Notes: generated from the sequence alone by a model not told the origin. A DNA stretch of 64,000 nt from JADJQU01 sp035490315 (GCA_035490315.1 DATHET010000334.1:1-64000); one strand, 5' to 3'. Shown: positions 54,388-64,000, numbered from the stretch's first letter. Numbers and translations are program-made.

Positions 54388-55623
54388 CTACGACTGCTCG
54401 AAATCGGTGGCGACGATCGCGCACGACTCGCATCGAAAGGCATGGATGATGCCTTCCGAGTGAGGGGCGAGCTGTTCGAGCGCGACCTGCAGTCGAAAGT
54501 GCATGCGGCGAGCGCAGGAGGGGCAGGTCGGATAGTTCGCGTCGTTGAACCAGCTGGGATGGCCGCCGATCTGCGACAGGCTTTCGCCGATGCACCAATC
54601 GACGGCGGCAAATGACGATCTGGGGCTGCCGAGTTGCGCCTCCCTGGTCGGAGGCTCGCTCCTTGCGTCGTGCTGCCGGTCTGAAGCTGCGTTGAAAGTC
54701 GTCCAGCCTCGAGCGAAATCGGCGAACGCGAAGACCACGCGTGTCTCGACACAACGCAAGCAGGTCGCGACATCCGCGCCGCTTGAGTCAGCGAGTCCGC
54801 GAACGAGCAAGCAGGGCTTGTCGCCACAGCTTGGACAACCAGGCCCGAAAGTTGGCTCGCAGACGACGAAACTCGACTCGCCCGCGCGCGGTTCTGCGCT
54901 TCGGAAATCGATGGCTCGGCAGTCTTGCGCGAAGAGCTCGCTCGGTACGCCGTCGACGATCTCGTAGCCGGCCTCCAAGGTGTACTCCGCCGGCGGAACG
55001 TGCAGGGAACTGGCCCAGGGCGGCGGATCCGCGCTCCAGCGGATGAAGGCCGCCATCGCGGCGGGATGGCGAGTCCAGGCCAGCGCGACGAGCAGTTGAT
55101 TCATTTCGTGCTCCTTCGAGCCCAATCGCTGGATCAGGGCGCGGACGATCTCGAGCGGCGCGCCGCGGAACACGTAGCAAGGGAAAAACTCTCCGAGATC
55201 CAGCAAAGCCCGCTGCACCTCGTGCAGCGAGTGGTCGGAAAAGTGCGCGAGGTGGACACCGACGGTTCGCAGCAGCTCGGGGCTAGCGCGCGCCTCCTCG
55301 ACGAGTCGACGGCACTGCTCCGCGCTCAACGACCTGTAGAGATCGCCCGCGCTGCGCGGAGATGGCGCATACACCTTCAGCGGATCGATGGGCGGTTCAT
55401 CGTGAAGCAGCAGGATGTGCTCGACCGGGCCCGAAACGCCGCGAAACCGGTCGACCTCGACTCGATTCGCGGCGACGAAAATGGCGCGCGCTTCTCGAGC
55501 GCTCGCCTGGACGCAAGGCATGCAGAATCCCCCAGTCCCTTCCGCGGTCGAGGGCAGGATGGTCCGGGTGCAACCGGGCGTCTTGCAGAGCAGTCTCTCC
55601 ATCGGGGCTTCGCGCGAGTCCAT
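54388..55623 (-). CDS. Hypothetical zinc-ribbon protein, 411 residues
   Basis: A cytosolic protein with several paired cysteines: LLCKTPGCTRT and GGFCMPC at the N-terminus, GPGCPSCGDKPC and ATCLRC in the middle, YPTCPSCARRMHF and FRCESCAI near the end. The GGHPSWFNDANYPTCPSC block resembles a zinc-binding segment found in some YwqG/DUF1963-type proteins, although that relation is only suggestive. The rest is helical with Trp-rich stretches. It could start at 55623 or at a second ATG at 55602 (MERLLCKTPG). Function unknown. Confidence 0.6.
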   Translation of the reverse strand: MDSREAPMERLLCKTPGCTRTILPSTAEGTGGFCMPCVQASAREARAIFVAANRVEVDRFRGVSGPVEHILLLHDEPPIDPLKVYAPSPRSAGDLYRSLSAEQCRRLVEEARASPELLRTVGVHLAHFSDHSLHEVQRALLDLGEFFPCYVFRGAPLEIVRALIQRLGSKEHEMNQLLVALAWTRHPAAMAAFIRWSADPPPWASSLHVPPAEYTLEAGYEIVDGVPSELFAQDCRAIDFRSAEPRAGESSFVVCEPTFGPGCPSCGDKPCLLVRGLADSSGADVATCLRCVETRVVFAFADFARGWTTFNAASDRQHDARSEPPTREAQLGSPRSSFAAVDWCIGESLSQIGGHPSWFNDANYPTCPSCARRMHFRLQVALEQLAPHSEGIIHAFRCESCAIVATDFEQS

Positions 55624-55874
55624 TCCGAAGGCCTATCGACCAACGAAGCATGGGAATCGCAATCGCTCGCAAGTCCCTTTCATGGATGGTAGCGCAGCCT
55701 TCGAGTCGACTCGAAGCCTCCGATGGAGCTCAGCCGCCCGCGAAGTCGCCGGATCACGAAGGGCGAGTGCCCGCCCCGATAGATGAAGAACGAACCGCCC
55801 GATATCTTGGGCGTGGTGGAAGTCGAACGTCACTTCGCATCGAATCCGTCGCGGCACGCCGCCTCGCTCTCCCC

Positions 55875-56534
55875 ATGAACGTGAAAGAAGCTCTCGCGGA
55901 GCTGAAGCAGCTCGGCAACGAAAGCGTCCGCACACGGAACGCCAGGAACGGCGCGGGCGACAACCAGTACGGCGTCCAGATGGGCGACATTCGAAAGCTG
56001 GCCAAGAAGAGCAAGGCCAACCACGAATTGGGGTTGGAGCTCTGGGCGACGGAGAACCTCGACGCCAGGCTCCTGGCCATCCTCTTGATCAGTCCGGAGA
56101 AGCTGTCGTCGAAGGAGCTCGACGGAATGGTCCGCTCCGCCACGATCCCGTGGCTCGCCGACTGGCTCAACTCCTACATCGTCAAGCAGCACCGCGACAA
56201 GGAAACCCTGCGCGAGAAGTGGATGAAGGCCAAGGACCCCTGGGCCGCCCGCGCCGGCTGGAATTTGACCGCCGGGCGTGTCGCCAAGAGCCCCGACGGC
56301 CTCGATCTCTCGGGACTCCTGGATCGCATCGAGTCCGAGATGGCGGCGGCGGATCCCGCTGCTCAGTGGACGATGAACAGCTGCCTCGCGCAGATCGGCA
56401 TCGAATTCCCTTCGCATCGCAAACGCGCCCTGGCGATCGGGGAAGCCCTGGGGATCTACCGGGACTTCCCTGTCTCCAAGGGCTGCACGTCTCCGTTCGC
56501 GCCCATCTGGATCGACCACATGGTTCGCCGGTAG
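55875..56534 (+). CDS. AlkD-like DNA alkylation repair protein
   Basis: A 219-residue all-helical protein of the HEAT-like DNA alkylation repair family. Family markers are NQYGVQMGDIRKLAKKSKAN, the LLAILLISPEKLSSKELD helix and IPWLADWLNSYIVKQH. The glycosylase removes alkylated bases in some members; others only bind DNA. I could not confirm the catalytic Asp by eye. The ATG at 55875 gives the normal start. The 251 bases before it hold no gene. Confidence 0.83.
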   Translation: MNVKEALAELKQLGNESVRTRNARNGAGDNQYGVQMGDIRKLAKKSKANHELGLELWATENLDARLLAILLISPEKLSSKELDGMVRSATIPWLADWLNSYIVKQHRDKETLREKWMKAKDPWAARAGWNLTAGRVAKSPDGLDLSGLLDRIESEMAAADPAAQWTMNSCLAQIGIEFPSHRKRALAIGEALGIYRDFPVSKGCTSPFAPIWIDHMVRR

Positions 56535-56672
56535 GCTTGAATCGCGCTCGTCACCAGGAGGTCGTGTGGACCTGCGAACTCCTCGTGGCGAGCCTTCGGC
56601 CTGACCGCGACTCGCTGCGACGAAATGCATGTGGCCTGCCCGCCGAAGGGCCTATCCCGACCTGCTTGCGCG

Positions 56673-57158
56673 CTAGCGTTTCGGCTTCGGCACGTGCTGA
56701 TCCACCAGGATCGGGTTGCCGTCGGGATCGGTGAGCGTGAAGAACGCCGGGCCGTCCGTGGACTCGTCGGCCTCGGCATCCAGCTTCAGGCCGCGCTGCT
56801 TCAAGATTTTTTGAAGCTCGCGCACGTCCTGGAATTCCTTCAGCGTCTTCTTGTCGCTGTCCCAGCCCGGATTGAAGGTCAGGCTGTTCTTGTCGAACAT
56901 CCCTTGGAACAGGCCGATCTTGGTGCTGCCGTTCTGGAGCACGACCCAGTTCTGCTCGAGCACGCCGGATACCTGCTTGAAGTCGAGCTTCTCGTAGAAG
57001 GCCTTCGAGGCCTTGATGTCCTTCACGTTCAGGCTGACGGAGAAGTTGCCGAGAGCGATGGGCATGTCTTTGGTGGCTTTCTCGCCCTGGGACGGAGCGG
57101 GCGTTTGACTTCCGAGGACCAGGCAGCAGGCAAGAGTGAGCGGGATGAGGGAGTTCAT
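56673..57158 (-). CDS. Exported VOC-fold (glyoxalase/bleomycin-resistance-like) protein
   Basis: A 161-residue protein with a signal peptide (MNSLIPLTLACCLVLGSQT) followed by one vicinal-oxygen-chelate domain: FSVSLNVKDIKASKAFYEKL, WVVLQNGSTKIGLFQG, PAFFTLTDPDGNPILVDQH. An N-terminal signal is unusual for this family. It is divergent from an AraC/GyrI regulator gene with only 47 bases between them, so the regulator may control it. Confidence 0.82.
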   Translation of the reverse strand: MNSLIPLTLACCLVLGSQTPAPSQGEKATKDMPIALGNFSVSLNVKDIKASKAFYEKLDFKQVSGVLEQNWVVLQNGSTKIGLFQGMFDKNSLTFNPGWDSDKKTLKEFQDVRELQKILKQRGLKLDAEADESTDGPAFFTLTDPDGNPILVDQHVPKPKR

Positions 57159-57172
57159 AGGTGGTCTTCCTT

Positions 57173-57187
57173 GGGTCGGCGCGACCC
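57173..57187. promoter_or_regulatory. Inverted repeat in the VOC-AraC divergent gap
   Basis: GGGTCG (57173-57178) and CGACCC (57182-57187) flank GCG in the 47-bp gap. It is a possible operator for the regulator, although AraC proteins more often use direct repeats. Confidence 0.35.
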
Positions 57188-57205
57188 GGTTCGTAGGCGG
57201 CTACG

Positions 57206-58165
57206 ATGACAAGCTCGATGGACCCCGGCTTGTCAGATCTTGCGAATCCCTCGGGATTTCCCGGCGAAGTCCGCGTGGACTACGTCCAGTGCGTGAACCG
57301 CGCCATCGACCACGTCATCAAGAATCTCGACGGCAGCCTGAGCCTCAATGAAGTCGCGCGAGCCGCCGGCTTCTCGCCGTTCCACTTCCACCGCGTGTTC
57401 AAGTCCCTCGTCGGCGAGACACTGGCCCAGTTCGTCAAGCGCCAACGGCTCGAGCGGGCCCTGTACGTGATGTCCCACTCACCGGGACGCCCGCTCACCG
57501 AGGTCGCGCTGGAATGCGGCTTCTCCTCGTCCTCCGATTTCTCGCGCAGCTTCAAGCAGCGATTCGGCGCGCCGCCCAGCGCCTTCAACCTGGGGACTTT
57601 CCGGGATTCGCGGCGCGACGAGTTCATCAACTCCCAGAGCGGCGACGACAGGGCCTTGCGCTTCGCGCGTTTGCCTCCGGGAGAGAATCCCGACGGCTTC
57701 CAGGTCGAGTTGCGGGACTTAGCCCCGCGCACGGTGGCCTACATCCGCGTGCTCGATCCCTTCGCGTCGATGGCCCCGGCGATCGCGGCCTACGAGCGAC
57801 TCATGGCTTGGGCCTCCGCGCGGGGTTTTGCCGATCGGCAATGGCTCGGCTACATGTGGGAGGACCCTGAGATCGTGGCCTTGAAGGATTGTCGCTACGA
57901 CGTTGCGGTGGAAGTCGACGACGTGCGGTCCGAGGGCGAGATCGGACGCTTCCAGTTCCCGGCGATGCGCGTGGCCGAGGTGCGGATCAAGGGCGACATC
58001 GCGCTCGAAACACGCGCCCTCGATTGGATGTTCGGCACCTGGCTGCCGCGCAGCGGCTACGTGCCCGACGACCAGCCGTCCTTCGAGGCCTGGATCGGAC
58101 GCCCCTTCGCGCACGGATTCGAGCTCTTCGAGATCGCCTGCCAGCTGCCGGTCAAGCGGGCGTAG
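57206..58165 (+). CDS. AraC-family regulator with GyrI-like effector domain
   Basis: A 319-residue protein. Residues about 25-125 form the double helix-turn-helix: LSLNEVARAAGFSPFHFHRVF and LTEVALECGFSSSSDFSRSF, with a typical linker. Residues about 165-315 form a GyrI/SOUL-type ligand-binding domain (VELRDLAPRTVAYIRVL, YDVAVEVDDV, MRVAEVRIKGD). The layout is that of Rob/SbmC-type regulators responding to hydrophobic compounds. It is divergent from the VOC gene, its most likely target besides itself. Confidence 0.88.
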   Translation: MTSSMDPGLSDLANPSGFPGEVRVDYVQCVNRAIDHVIKNLDGSLSLNEVARAAGFSPFHFHRVFKSLVGETLAQFVKRQRLERALYVMSHSPGRPLTEVALECGFSSSSDFSRSFKQRFGAPPSAFNLGTFRDSRRDEFINSQSGDDRALRFARLPPGENPDGFQVELRDLAPRTVAYIRVLDPFASMAPAIAAYERLMAWASARGFADRQWLGYMWEDPEIVALKDCRYDVAVEVDDVRSEGEIGRFQFPAMRVAEVRIKGDIALETRALDWMFGTWLPRSGYVPDDQPSFEAWIGRPFAHGFELFEIACQLPVKRA

Positions 58166-58225
58166 GAGCGAGTTGAAGGAGGCGCTGTAGCGAGAGTGCG
58201 GGAAGGCGAGAAGTGGCCGTCGACC

Positions 58226-60934
58226 TCACTGGGCCGCGAGGCGCAGCTCGACATTCGAAGTTCCGGCCGCGACCGCGGCGAGCGAGCCGCGCAGCACCGC
58301 CTCGCCGAGCTTGAGATTCGCGCGCAGCTCGAACGTCGCGCCCGCGCGCACGGTCAGGTTGAACCAGCCGTTCGCATCGCTCCGACCCACCACGTCCGCA
58401 ATCCCGCCATCCGCGTCCCACGCGCTGACCGACGCGCCGGAGAGCGGTTTGCCGTCGGCGTCGACGACACGTCCGGCGATCGACGAGACCAGCGGCATGA
58501 CGAGCTCGAGCGGCTCGCCGCCGGCAGTCGCAGTCCACTTGCCGTTCGCGAAGCGCTTGCGCGCCTCCTGCGACGCGACGTTGCCAATCATCGTGCGCAC
58601 GAGGTACTCCCCGGGCTCGAGCCCCGCGATCTCGAAGACGCCGTCCGTGCCGGTGTTCGCGGATCCCTCGACGCCGTCGCTGCCCGGGCGCTGCACGAAG
58701 ACGAACATGCCCGCGACCGGCCGACCCTCGGGATCGACAGTGCGGCCGCTCAGCGTGAGGCCGCGCGGGATCACGACTTCGAAGTCGTCGTGAACCTCGC
58801 CTTCCTCCAGCGAGAGCGAGGCCTCGACCCACGCGGATCGGCCTGCGACGCGCGTCTTGAGCGTGTACTCCCCCGCCGCAAGCTCGGCGAACACGGTGCG
58901 CCCATCAGCGCGAGCCTTGTTCATGCGCTGCCCGAAGCGCGAGTCAAAGGCCTTGATTGGAACGTCCGTGAAGCGCGCGCGACCCGCGTCGCCTCCGTAG
59001 AGCCAGACGTCGCAGTCCGTCCATGGCTTCCCCGCTTCGTCGACGATCGTGGCGACGAGAACTGCTGCGAGTGCGAGCTTGATCTCGCCGAAGTCCTTGG
59101 GATTGGAATCGAGCTGGGGACACTCGAAGGCCGCAGCCGCGAAGCCCTCGGCGACGACGACCATGCCCCAGCGCGTGCCACCGTCCACGCCGCCGATTTC
59201 GAAGCTGCCATCGGGCTTGGATCGACCCGGGAAACCGCCCGAGGATGGGCCATCGTAGAACAAGCGGATTTGAGCGCCGTCGATCGGCGCTCCGTCGGGA
59301 CCGACTACCTTGCCCGTGACGCTCTGGCCGCGAGTGAGCGCGAACTCGACATCCGAGGCGCCATCGCTCGCGACTTCCTTGCGCCGCCCGATGAATCCGG
59401 GCGCGTTCGCCTCGATCGCGACCTTGGACGCACTTTCGGCGACCACCGTCCGCAATTCGAACGAGCCGTTCGCGTCGGTGCGGACAGAGTCGGGGTCGAC
59501 CCTGACGACCGCGTCGCCGATGGCGACGGAGCTCCCCGCAGCGACGACGCGCCCGCGCACGACCACGGGGCGCACGGCGCTCAGATCGAAATCGTGGACG
59601 ACCTTCGCACCGCTCGTCACGGAAACGGTTTCGACGATCGGGGTCCCAGCGCGTGGCGAGGCAAGCCAGACCCAGTAGTCGCGCGCGGAGAGGTCTTCGA
59701 TGCAGTAGGCACCCTTCGCATCGGTAATTGCCTCGCCGAGAACGGGGTTGTAGACAGCGTTGTCGGTGCCGCGCACGACGATCTTGGCGCCTTCGACGGG
59801 CGCGGCATCGGGCGCTCGCCTCACGTGGCCCTCGATCGTCCCCGCTGGAGCGAGCACGACCTCCACGAAATCGCCCGGCCGACGGCGGCCGGCGTAGACC
59901 TTGCCGAAGCCCTTGGCGGTCACACTGAGCTCTCCGACGCGCGACGGCGCGAGCTCGATCGAGAACGTGCCGTCTGCTGCGCTCGCGGTATGCGCGAAGT
60001 CTTCGGGTGCAGAGCCCCCGCTCCAATGGAAGACGGCGCCAGAGACTGTCGAGAGAGCGACGCGCGCGCCGCCGATCGGCTGGCCCGATCGGTCGATGAC
60101 CCGGCCGCGCAGCGCGGGGGCTTTGACGGGCGGAGCGGGCTCGGGTGCGGGAGCCGCCGTGCGAACGCTCTCGGGTTCAGGCGCCGACGGTGCCGGAGTC
60201 GTCGCCGCGGGCGCGGTTGGCGGCTCGATCGCGGGCTGCGCCTCGGCGCGCAGGTCCATGGGCTCCTTGCCGCGCTGCGCGAGCCATACGCCTCCCGCGA
60301 TCAAGAAGAGCAGCGCGGCGGCGCACACGATTTTCGTCGACGTCTTCATCAGGATCAGGCCGGAAAGTAGAGGCAGCGGAGCGCGCAGCGGATCGCACCA
60401 CGCCATGAGTGCCGGAAGCCACGATTCACGCTCGCGCGAGCGATCGAGCCGCTCGCGCAGCTGCGCGAGCCCGCGCGCGAGGCGGGTCTTCACCGTGCGC
60501 AGCGGGATCCCCTCGCGGCGCGCGATCTCACTCGGTGAGAGCTCCTCGAAGTAGCGCAGGAGCAGGGTCGAGCGGTAAGGCTCGTCGAGCGCGACGACGT
60601 GGGCGACGAGCACGCGCGTGAGGTCCGCGCGCTCGACGAGCTCGGACGCGGACGGCTGCGCTTCATGGCGTGCGGCGTGCTCCTCGCGCTCCGCGGCCCG
60701 TGCGCGAGCACGCCGGGATCGGTGCGCGAGGTTCGTCGCGACGCGCGCGAGCCAGCCGCGGCCCCAGCCGGCTTCGGCGCCCGCGTCCGGCGTGTGGGTC
60801 AGCGCCGCGAGCCAGGTCTCCTGCTCCAGCTCAGCCGCGCCGTGCACGTCGGCCACGAGCCCGCGCGCGAGCCGCCGCACCCAGGCGGCGTGCTCGAGCA
60901 GGGTCTCGGGGTTCGTCGCGCTCACGGGGTCCAT
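58226..60934 (-). CDS. Second ECF sigma factor / membrane / carboxypeptidase-regulatory-like fusion
   Basis: A 902-residue fusion with the same order as the gene at 1914. Residues 10-75 resemble sigma region 2 (AAELEQETWLAALTH, RGWLARVATNLAHR). Residues about 105-165 form region 4 (LDEPYRSTLLLRYFEELSP, SEIARREGIPLRTVKTRLAR). A helix at about 201-219 (KIVCAAALLFLIAGGVWLAQ) and an Ala/Pro-rich linker follow. Then come at least five carboxypeptidase-regulatory-like repeats, such as LRGRVIDRSGQPIGGARVAL, VTGKVVGPDGAPIDGAQI, LSGRTVDPEGRPVAGMFVF and IAGRVVDADGKPLSGASVSA. An internal ATG (MKTSTKIVCAAALLF) just before the helix could give a separate membrane form. No anti-sigma gene is adjacent. It is divergent from the hydrolase gene at 61167. 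Confidence 0.88.
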   Translation of the reverse strand: MDPVSATNPETLLEHAAWVRRLARGLVADVHGAAELEQETWLAALTHTPDAGAEAGWGRGWLARVATNLAHRSRRARARAAEREEHAARHEAQPSASELVERADLTRVLVAHVVALDEPYRSTLLLRYFEELSPSEIARREGIPLRTVKTRLARGLAQLRERLDRSRERESWLPALMAWCDPLRAPLPLLSGLILMKTSTKIVCAAALLFLIAGGVWLAQRGKEPMDLRAEAQPAIEPPTAPAATTPAPSAPEPESVRTAAPAPEPAPPVKAPALRGRVIDRSGQPIGGARVALSTVSGAVFHWSGGSAPEDFAHTASAADGTFSIELAPSRVGELSVTAKGFGKVYAGRRRPGDFVEVVLAPAGTIEGHVRRAPDAAPVEGAKIVVRGTDNAVYNPVLGEAITDAKGAYCIEDLSARDYWVWLASPRAGTPIVETVSVTSGAKVVHDFDLSAVRPVVVRGRVVAAGSSVAIGDAVVRVDPDSVRTDANGSFELRTVVAESASKVAIEANAPGFIGRRKEVASDGASDVEFALTRGQSVTGKVVGPDGAPIDGAQIRLFYDGPSSGGFPGRSKPDGSFEIGGVDGGTRWGMVVVAEGFAAAAFECPQLDSNPKDFGEIKLALAAVLVATIVDEAGKPWTDCDVWLYGGDAGRARFTDVPIKAFDSRFGQRMNKARADGRTVFAELAAGEYTLKTRVAGRSAWVEASLSLEEGEVHDDFEVVIPRGLTLSGRTVDPEGRPVAGMFVFVQRPGSDGVEGSANTGTDGVFEIAGLEPGEYLVRTMIGNVASQEARKRFANGKWTATAGGEPLELVMPLVSSIAGRVVDADGKPLSGASVSAWDADGGIADVVGRSDANGWFNLTVRAGATFELRANLKLGEAVLRGSLAAVAAGTSNVELRLAAQ

Positions 60935-61166
60935 TGTGGCTCCATCGACGACAGGGAGCCCGCGCTCGGCGCGGAGGACTCAAGGATTTTCGTCGCGGGC
61001 TCAGGGCGGTACCGCTCGTGGTTCCTGCAGCGACGCGGAGTGGGGAGGCCCGGCTCGCAAGCAAGATCAGTAACTTGCAGGATTGCGTCGGCAGTTCGTG
61101 AGGGTTTCGATCCCGCTGCTCGAACGTTCGAATTCATCCACCCCAGCCGGTTCGTCAGGCTCGAAC

Positions 61167-62030
61167 ATGAAAACAGCAGCACTCCTCTTCAGCATCCTGT
61201 TGTCGACCGCCATGCTGGCGCCGACGCAACAGGCCACAACCGGTTACGCGCCCGCCAACGGACTCAAGATGTATTATGAAGTCCACGGCAGCGGCAGCGG
61301 TGAACCTCTGGTCTTGCTGCACGGTTCGTTCATGACGATACCGGGCAATTGGACCGGCTGGATCGACGAGCTCCAGAAGACCCGCAAAGTCATCGCCGTC
61401 GAAATGCAGGGCCACGGACGCACCGCCGACATCGCCCGCGATTTCAGCTACGAGAATCTCGCGGACGACATTTCCGCATTGCTCGATCACCTCGAGATCA
61501 AGCAGGCGGATCTGCTCGGTTACAGCCTGGGCGGCGGCGTCGCGATGCAAGTCGCCATCCGCCATCCTGAAAAAGTGCGCAAAATCGTCTGCATTTCCGC
61601 CTTTTTCCGCCGCGACGGCCTGGTCCAGGAAGCGGTCGACGCATTTCCGAAGCTGACGGCCGACAACTTCAAGGGCTCGCCCATCGAGGCCTCGTACAAG
61701 AAGCTCAGTCCGACTCCCAACGAGTTCCCGAACTTCGTCAAGCGCGTCGTCGCCGTGGAATTGAAGCCCTTCGATTTCGGAGCCGACAAGCTCAAGGCGA
61801 CCAAGGCCCCGTTTCTTTTCATCCACGGCGATGCCGACGGCGTCCGACTCGACCACATCTCCGAAATGTTCCGCCTCAAGGGCGATGAGATCTTTGGCGA
61901 CCTGCGACCGCGCTCGGAATCCCGCTTGGCCGTTCTGCCGAACACGACGCACGTCACGCTGATGGAGAAGAGCGCGGTGATCATTCCCATGGTCAACGAT
62001 TTCCTCGACGCCAAGGCGCAGAAGCAATAA
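61167..62030 (+). CDS. Exported alpha/beta hydrolase
   Basis: A 287-residue protein with signal peptide [19 protein letters not shown]. The fold is shown by [15 protein letters not shown], the nucleophile elbow [13 protein letters not shown], the acid in [12 protein letters not shown] and the His in [10 protein letters not shown]. The substrate is unknown; haloperoxidase-like and ester hydrolases are in the same family. It is followed 12 bases later by a second alpha/beta hydrolase gene, and both probably share a transcript. Confidence 0.85.
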   Translation: MKTAALLFSILLSTAMLAPTQQATTGYAPANGLKMYYEVHGSGSGEPLVLLHGSFMTIPGNWTGWIDELQKTRKVIAVEMQGHGRTADIARDFSYENLADDISALLDHLEIKQADLLGYSLGGGVAMQVAIRHPEKVRKIVCISAFFRRDGLVQEAVDAFPKLTADNFKGSPIEASYKKLSPTPNEFPNFVKRVVAVELKPFDFGADKLKATKAPFLFIHGDADGVRLDHISEMFRLKGDEIFGDLRPRSESRLAVLPNTTHVTLMEKSAVIIPMVNDFLDAKAQKQ

Positions 62031-62042
62031 GGCTCGCAGGAG

Positions 62043-63161
62043 ATGCACATGAACTTCGCGGGCCAATTCGTCCATCGGTGTCGCTGGAGCCAAGGCTTGG
62101 GAGTGCATCCGTGGACCGCTGGGACAACTTGGATGATTGCCGCTCTCGTCCTGCTGACCGCGTGCCATGGGGCATCACGCGCGGCGGATGAAACTGGCCA
62201 TCGATCGAGCATCGCCGTGCAGACGGTGTCTCCCGATGCAATCGACCCCGAGGCCACGACCTTCCCGTATCCATTTCCGGTGGAGTTCTTCGAGACGACC
62301 GTGCAGCGCCAGAAGGTGCGCATGGCCTTCATGGACGTGGCGCCTACCGCAGCCTCGAACGGCCGAACAGCGGTGTTGCTCCACGGAAAGAACTTCTGCG
62401 GCGCGTACTGGGAGCCGACGATTCGCGCGCTCGCTGCCGAGGGCTTCCGCGTCGTCGTTCCCGATCAGATCGGCTTCGGCAAATCGACGAAACCCGCGTC
62501 GCTCCAGTTCAGCTTCCAGATGCTTGCGGACACGACCCGCGAGTTCCTGGATGTCCGGCACGTCGGACGCTGCACGCTCGTCGGGCACTCGATGGGCGGC
62601 ATGCTCGCGACTCGCTTCGCGTTGATGTTGCCTGAGCGCGTGGAAAAGCTCGTGCTCGTCAACCCGATCGGTCTCGAGGACTGGAAGAGCGTCGTTCCTT
62701 ACCGGTCGGTCGACGCTTCCTACGCCGAGGAGCTGCACACGACGCCCGAAAAGATCCGCGAGTACATGCGCGATAGCTATTTCAGCGGCCGATGGAAACC
62801 GGAGTACGAGAAGTTGATCGAGCTCCCCGCCGGATGGACGCGGCACCCTGAGTATCCGCGTGTCGCCTGGTGCGCGGCGCTCACCTACGACATGATCTTC
62901 ACGCAACCGGTCGTGCACGAGTTCCCGCTGCTCCGGGTCCCCACGCTGCTGATCATCGGGCAGCAGGATCGCACGGCGCTCGGCAAGGATTCGGTGCCCA
63001 AGGAAGTGGCCGACACGCTCGGCGACTACCCCAAGCTGGGGCGGAACGCCGCGGCTGCGATCCCGGGTGCGACCTTGGTGGAGATCGATGGCGTGGGCCA
63101 TCTGCCTCAAGTGGAAGCCTTCGAGCGCTACCGAGACGCGCTGCTGGGGTTCGTCCGCTAG
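62043..63161 (+). CDS. Lipoprotein alpha/beta hydrolase
   Basis: A 372-residue protein with a lipobox ([14 protein letters not shown]) after an unusually long polar N-terminus of 30 residues, so an internal start may be used. The hydrolase core has [15 protein letters not shown], the elbow [16 protein letters not shown], the acid in [13 protein letters not shown] and the His in [12 protein letters not shown]. It is probably anchored in the envelope and works with the hydrolase encoded just upstream. Confidence 0.85.
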   Translation: MHMNFAGQFVHRCRWSQGLGVHPWTAGTTWMIAALVLLTACHGASRAADETGHRSSIAVQTVSPDAIDPEATTFPYPFPVEFFETTVQRQKVRMAFMDVAPTAASNGRTAVLLHGKNFCGAYWEPTIRALAAEGFRVVVPDQIGFGKSTKPASLQFSFQMLADTTREFLDVRHVGRCTLVGHSMGGMLATRFALMLPERVEKLVLVNPIGLEDWKSVVPYRSVDASYAEELHTTPEKIREYMRDSYFSGRWKPEYEKLIELPAGWTRHPEYPRVAWCAALTYDMIFTQPVVHEFPLLRVPTLLIIGQQDRTALGKDSVPKEVADTLGDYPKLGRNAAAAIPGATLVEIDGVGHLPQVEAFERYRDALLGFVR

Positions 63162-63355
63162 TCGTCGCGCTGGCCTGTTGGCCTTCGGCTGCCCAGTGCT
63201 GGAGCAACGTCTGACCTTCGCACGGGAAACACGAAGCGGACGTCGCGTTGGCCACGGCCTGGCGACCGTGGCGGTCTCCATGCGGACGTGGCAGAAGGCC
63301 CGGAGGTCCGGCGGCTACTGGAGCGACGGCGTTTCTGCTCGCCGGCGCCGATGAT

Positions 63356-64000
63356 TCAGCGCGGACAGACGATGTACTCGAGCGCATTCGAGAGCGACGA
63401 GTTGTTCGGCGCTGGATATCCGTTGTCGCGACCCCAGCACTGCGCGTCGACTCGCGTTCCCGGCACGACGAGATAGGGCGCCGGAACTCCGCCGAGCGCG
63501 CCGGCCGCGAACGCATTCATGTCGATCGAATACACACCCGAGCAATCGTTCGGCGGAGGATTACCTCCGGAATGGAGCGGCACCGAGCGCCGCAGCGGCG
63601 TGTTGACGCAGCGCAACCCACCTTGGAAAGGAACAGCCGCGCGTCCAGCGTCGGAATAGAGCAACAGGCCGGGCTTGTTGTTGAGCACGTTCGTCGTCGC
63701 GACGGTGAATCCAGATGCCGCCGAGGCACTGGAATGTCCGATCGACCCGATCGATGGGGTGCAACCCTGCGAATTGACTTTCGCCGTGCAGTAGATCTGC
63801 CCACCGGGGCAAGGCTGGTCGTAGCGCACGAGCCATGCGTCGTAGTTTCCGACACTCGGCCCCACGAGGCTGGAGCCGGAGTACCCCGCCATGAACACAC
63901 CGGTGGATCCATCGGTCGCGAGCCCGAGTGCCATTTCCTCACTGTTCGACCCTAGCTGAACGCGCCAGCCCTCGCTTCCCGCCCTGTCGTACTGCAAGAG
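63356..64000 (-). CDS. SBBP-like repeat protein, C-terminal part, cut by the window edge
   Basis: The frame is open to the window end and the true start lies beyond 64000. The visible 213 residues begin with a propeller-type repeat ([28 protein letters not shown]), then a Cys-containing C-terminal domain ([40 protein letters not shown]). The latter is a planctomycete-type terminal domain with paired cysteines that I recall from exported proteins. It is probably secreted. About 190 bases before it hold no gene. Confidence 0.72.
   Translation of the reverse strand, partial: LLQYDRAGSEGWRVQLGSNSEEMALGLATDGSTGVFMAGYSGSSLVGPSVGNYDAWLVRYDQPCPGGQIYCTAKVNSQGCTPSIGSIGHSSASAASGFTVATTNVLNNKPGLLLYSDAGRAAVPFQGGLRCVNTPLRRSVPLHSGGNPPPNDCSGVYSIDMNAFAAGALGGVPAPYLVVPGTRVDAQCWGRDNGYPAPNNSSLSNALEYIVCPR

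Overview
The window is GC-rich, densely coded bacterial chromosome with short intergenic gaps and frequent 1-4 nt gene overlaps. Several things point to a planctomycete: two sigma factors fused through a membrane helix to carboxypeptidase-regulatory-like domains, a membrane-anchored sulfatase-fold protein, a large TPR/FG-GAP/UnbV protein, NHL- and SBBP-like propeller proteins, a type III glutamine synthetase, and many Shine-Dalgarno-poor starts. This assignment is an inference from gene content; no rRNA is present to test it. I see no prophage, CRISPR array, integrase or insertion-sequence transposase.

Layout. 0.1-6 kb: proline catabolism (pruA), the first sigma/membrane fusion, a secreted M24 peptidase and a small basic protein. 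6-11 kb: sulfatase-fold membrane protein, ApaH-like phosphatase, and an overlapping gene pair resembling DprE2/DprE1 of mycobacterial arabinan synthesis. 11-19.3 kb: a 1175-residue TPR/FG-GAP/UnbV protein, a beta-lactamase-fold protein without its catalytic residues, a thioesterase, an EamA transporter and a DUF3494 ice-binding-type protein, with two long perfect or near-perfect inverted repeats that share their outer ends. 19.3-27.7 kb: Nudix hydrolase, degenerate cyanophycinase-like protein, AMP-forming ligase, thiC under a TPP riboswitch, a poly-aspartate protein, glutamine synthetase III and an elongator tRNA-Met.

27.7-30.5 kb holds the most interesting cluster: a minus-strand operon of a cupin, a NifS-like PLP enzyme whose active-site cysteine is absent, and a cysteine dioxygenase that keeps the Cys/Tyr cross-link residues. 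It suggests a route from cysteine through cysteine sulfinate to alanine plus sulfite. It is flanked by two unannotated stretches with strong RNA folding potential, one ending in a textbook intrinsic terminator on the plus strand. 30.5-41 kb: secreted hydrolase, NHL propeller, ZAS/FecR membrane protein, gltX, add, an esterase, queF and a polytopic membrane protein. 41-54.3 kb: YgiQ and PA0069-type radical SAM proteins, two small exported proteins, a PrcB-like lipoprotein with an MFS transporter, subtilisin and S9 peptidases, pirin, and a type II toxin-antitoxin pair with a palindromic operator. 54.4-64 kb: zinc-ribbon protein, AlkD-like protein, a secreted VOC protein divergent from an AraC/GyrI regulator, the second sigma/membrane fusion, two exported alpha/beta hydrolases and the C-terminus of a propeller-type protein cut by the window edge.

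Recurring themes are exported proteins, envelope-tethered regulators, and enzyme folds that have lost canonical catalytic residues (beta-lactamase, cyanophycinase, NifS and sulfatase folds).
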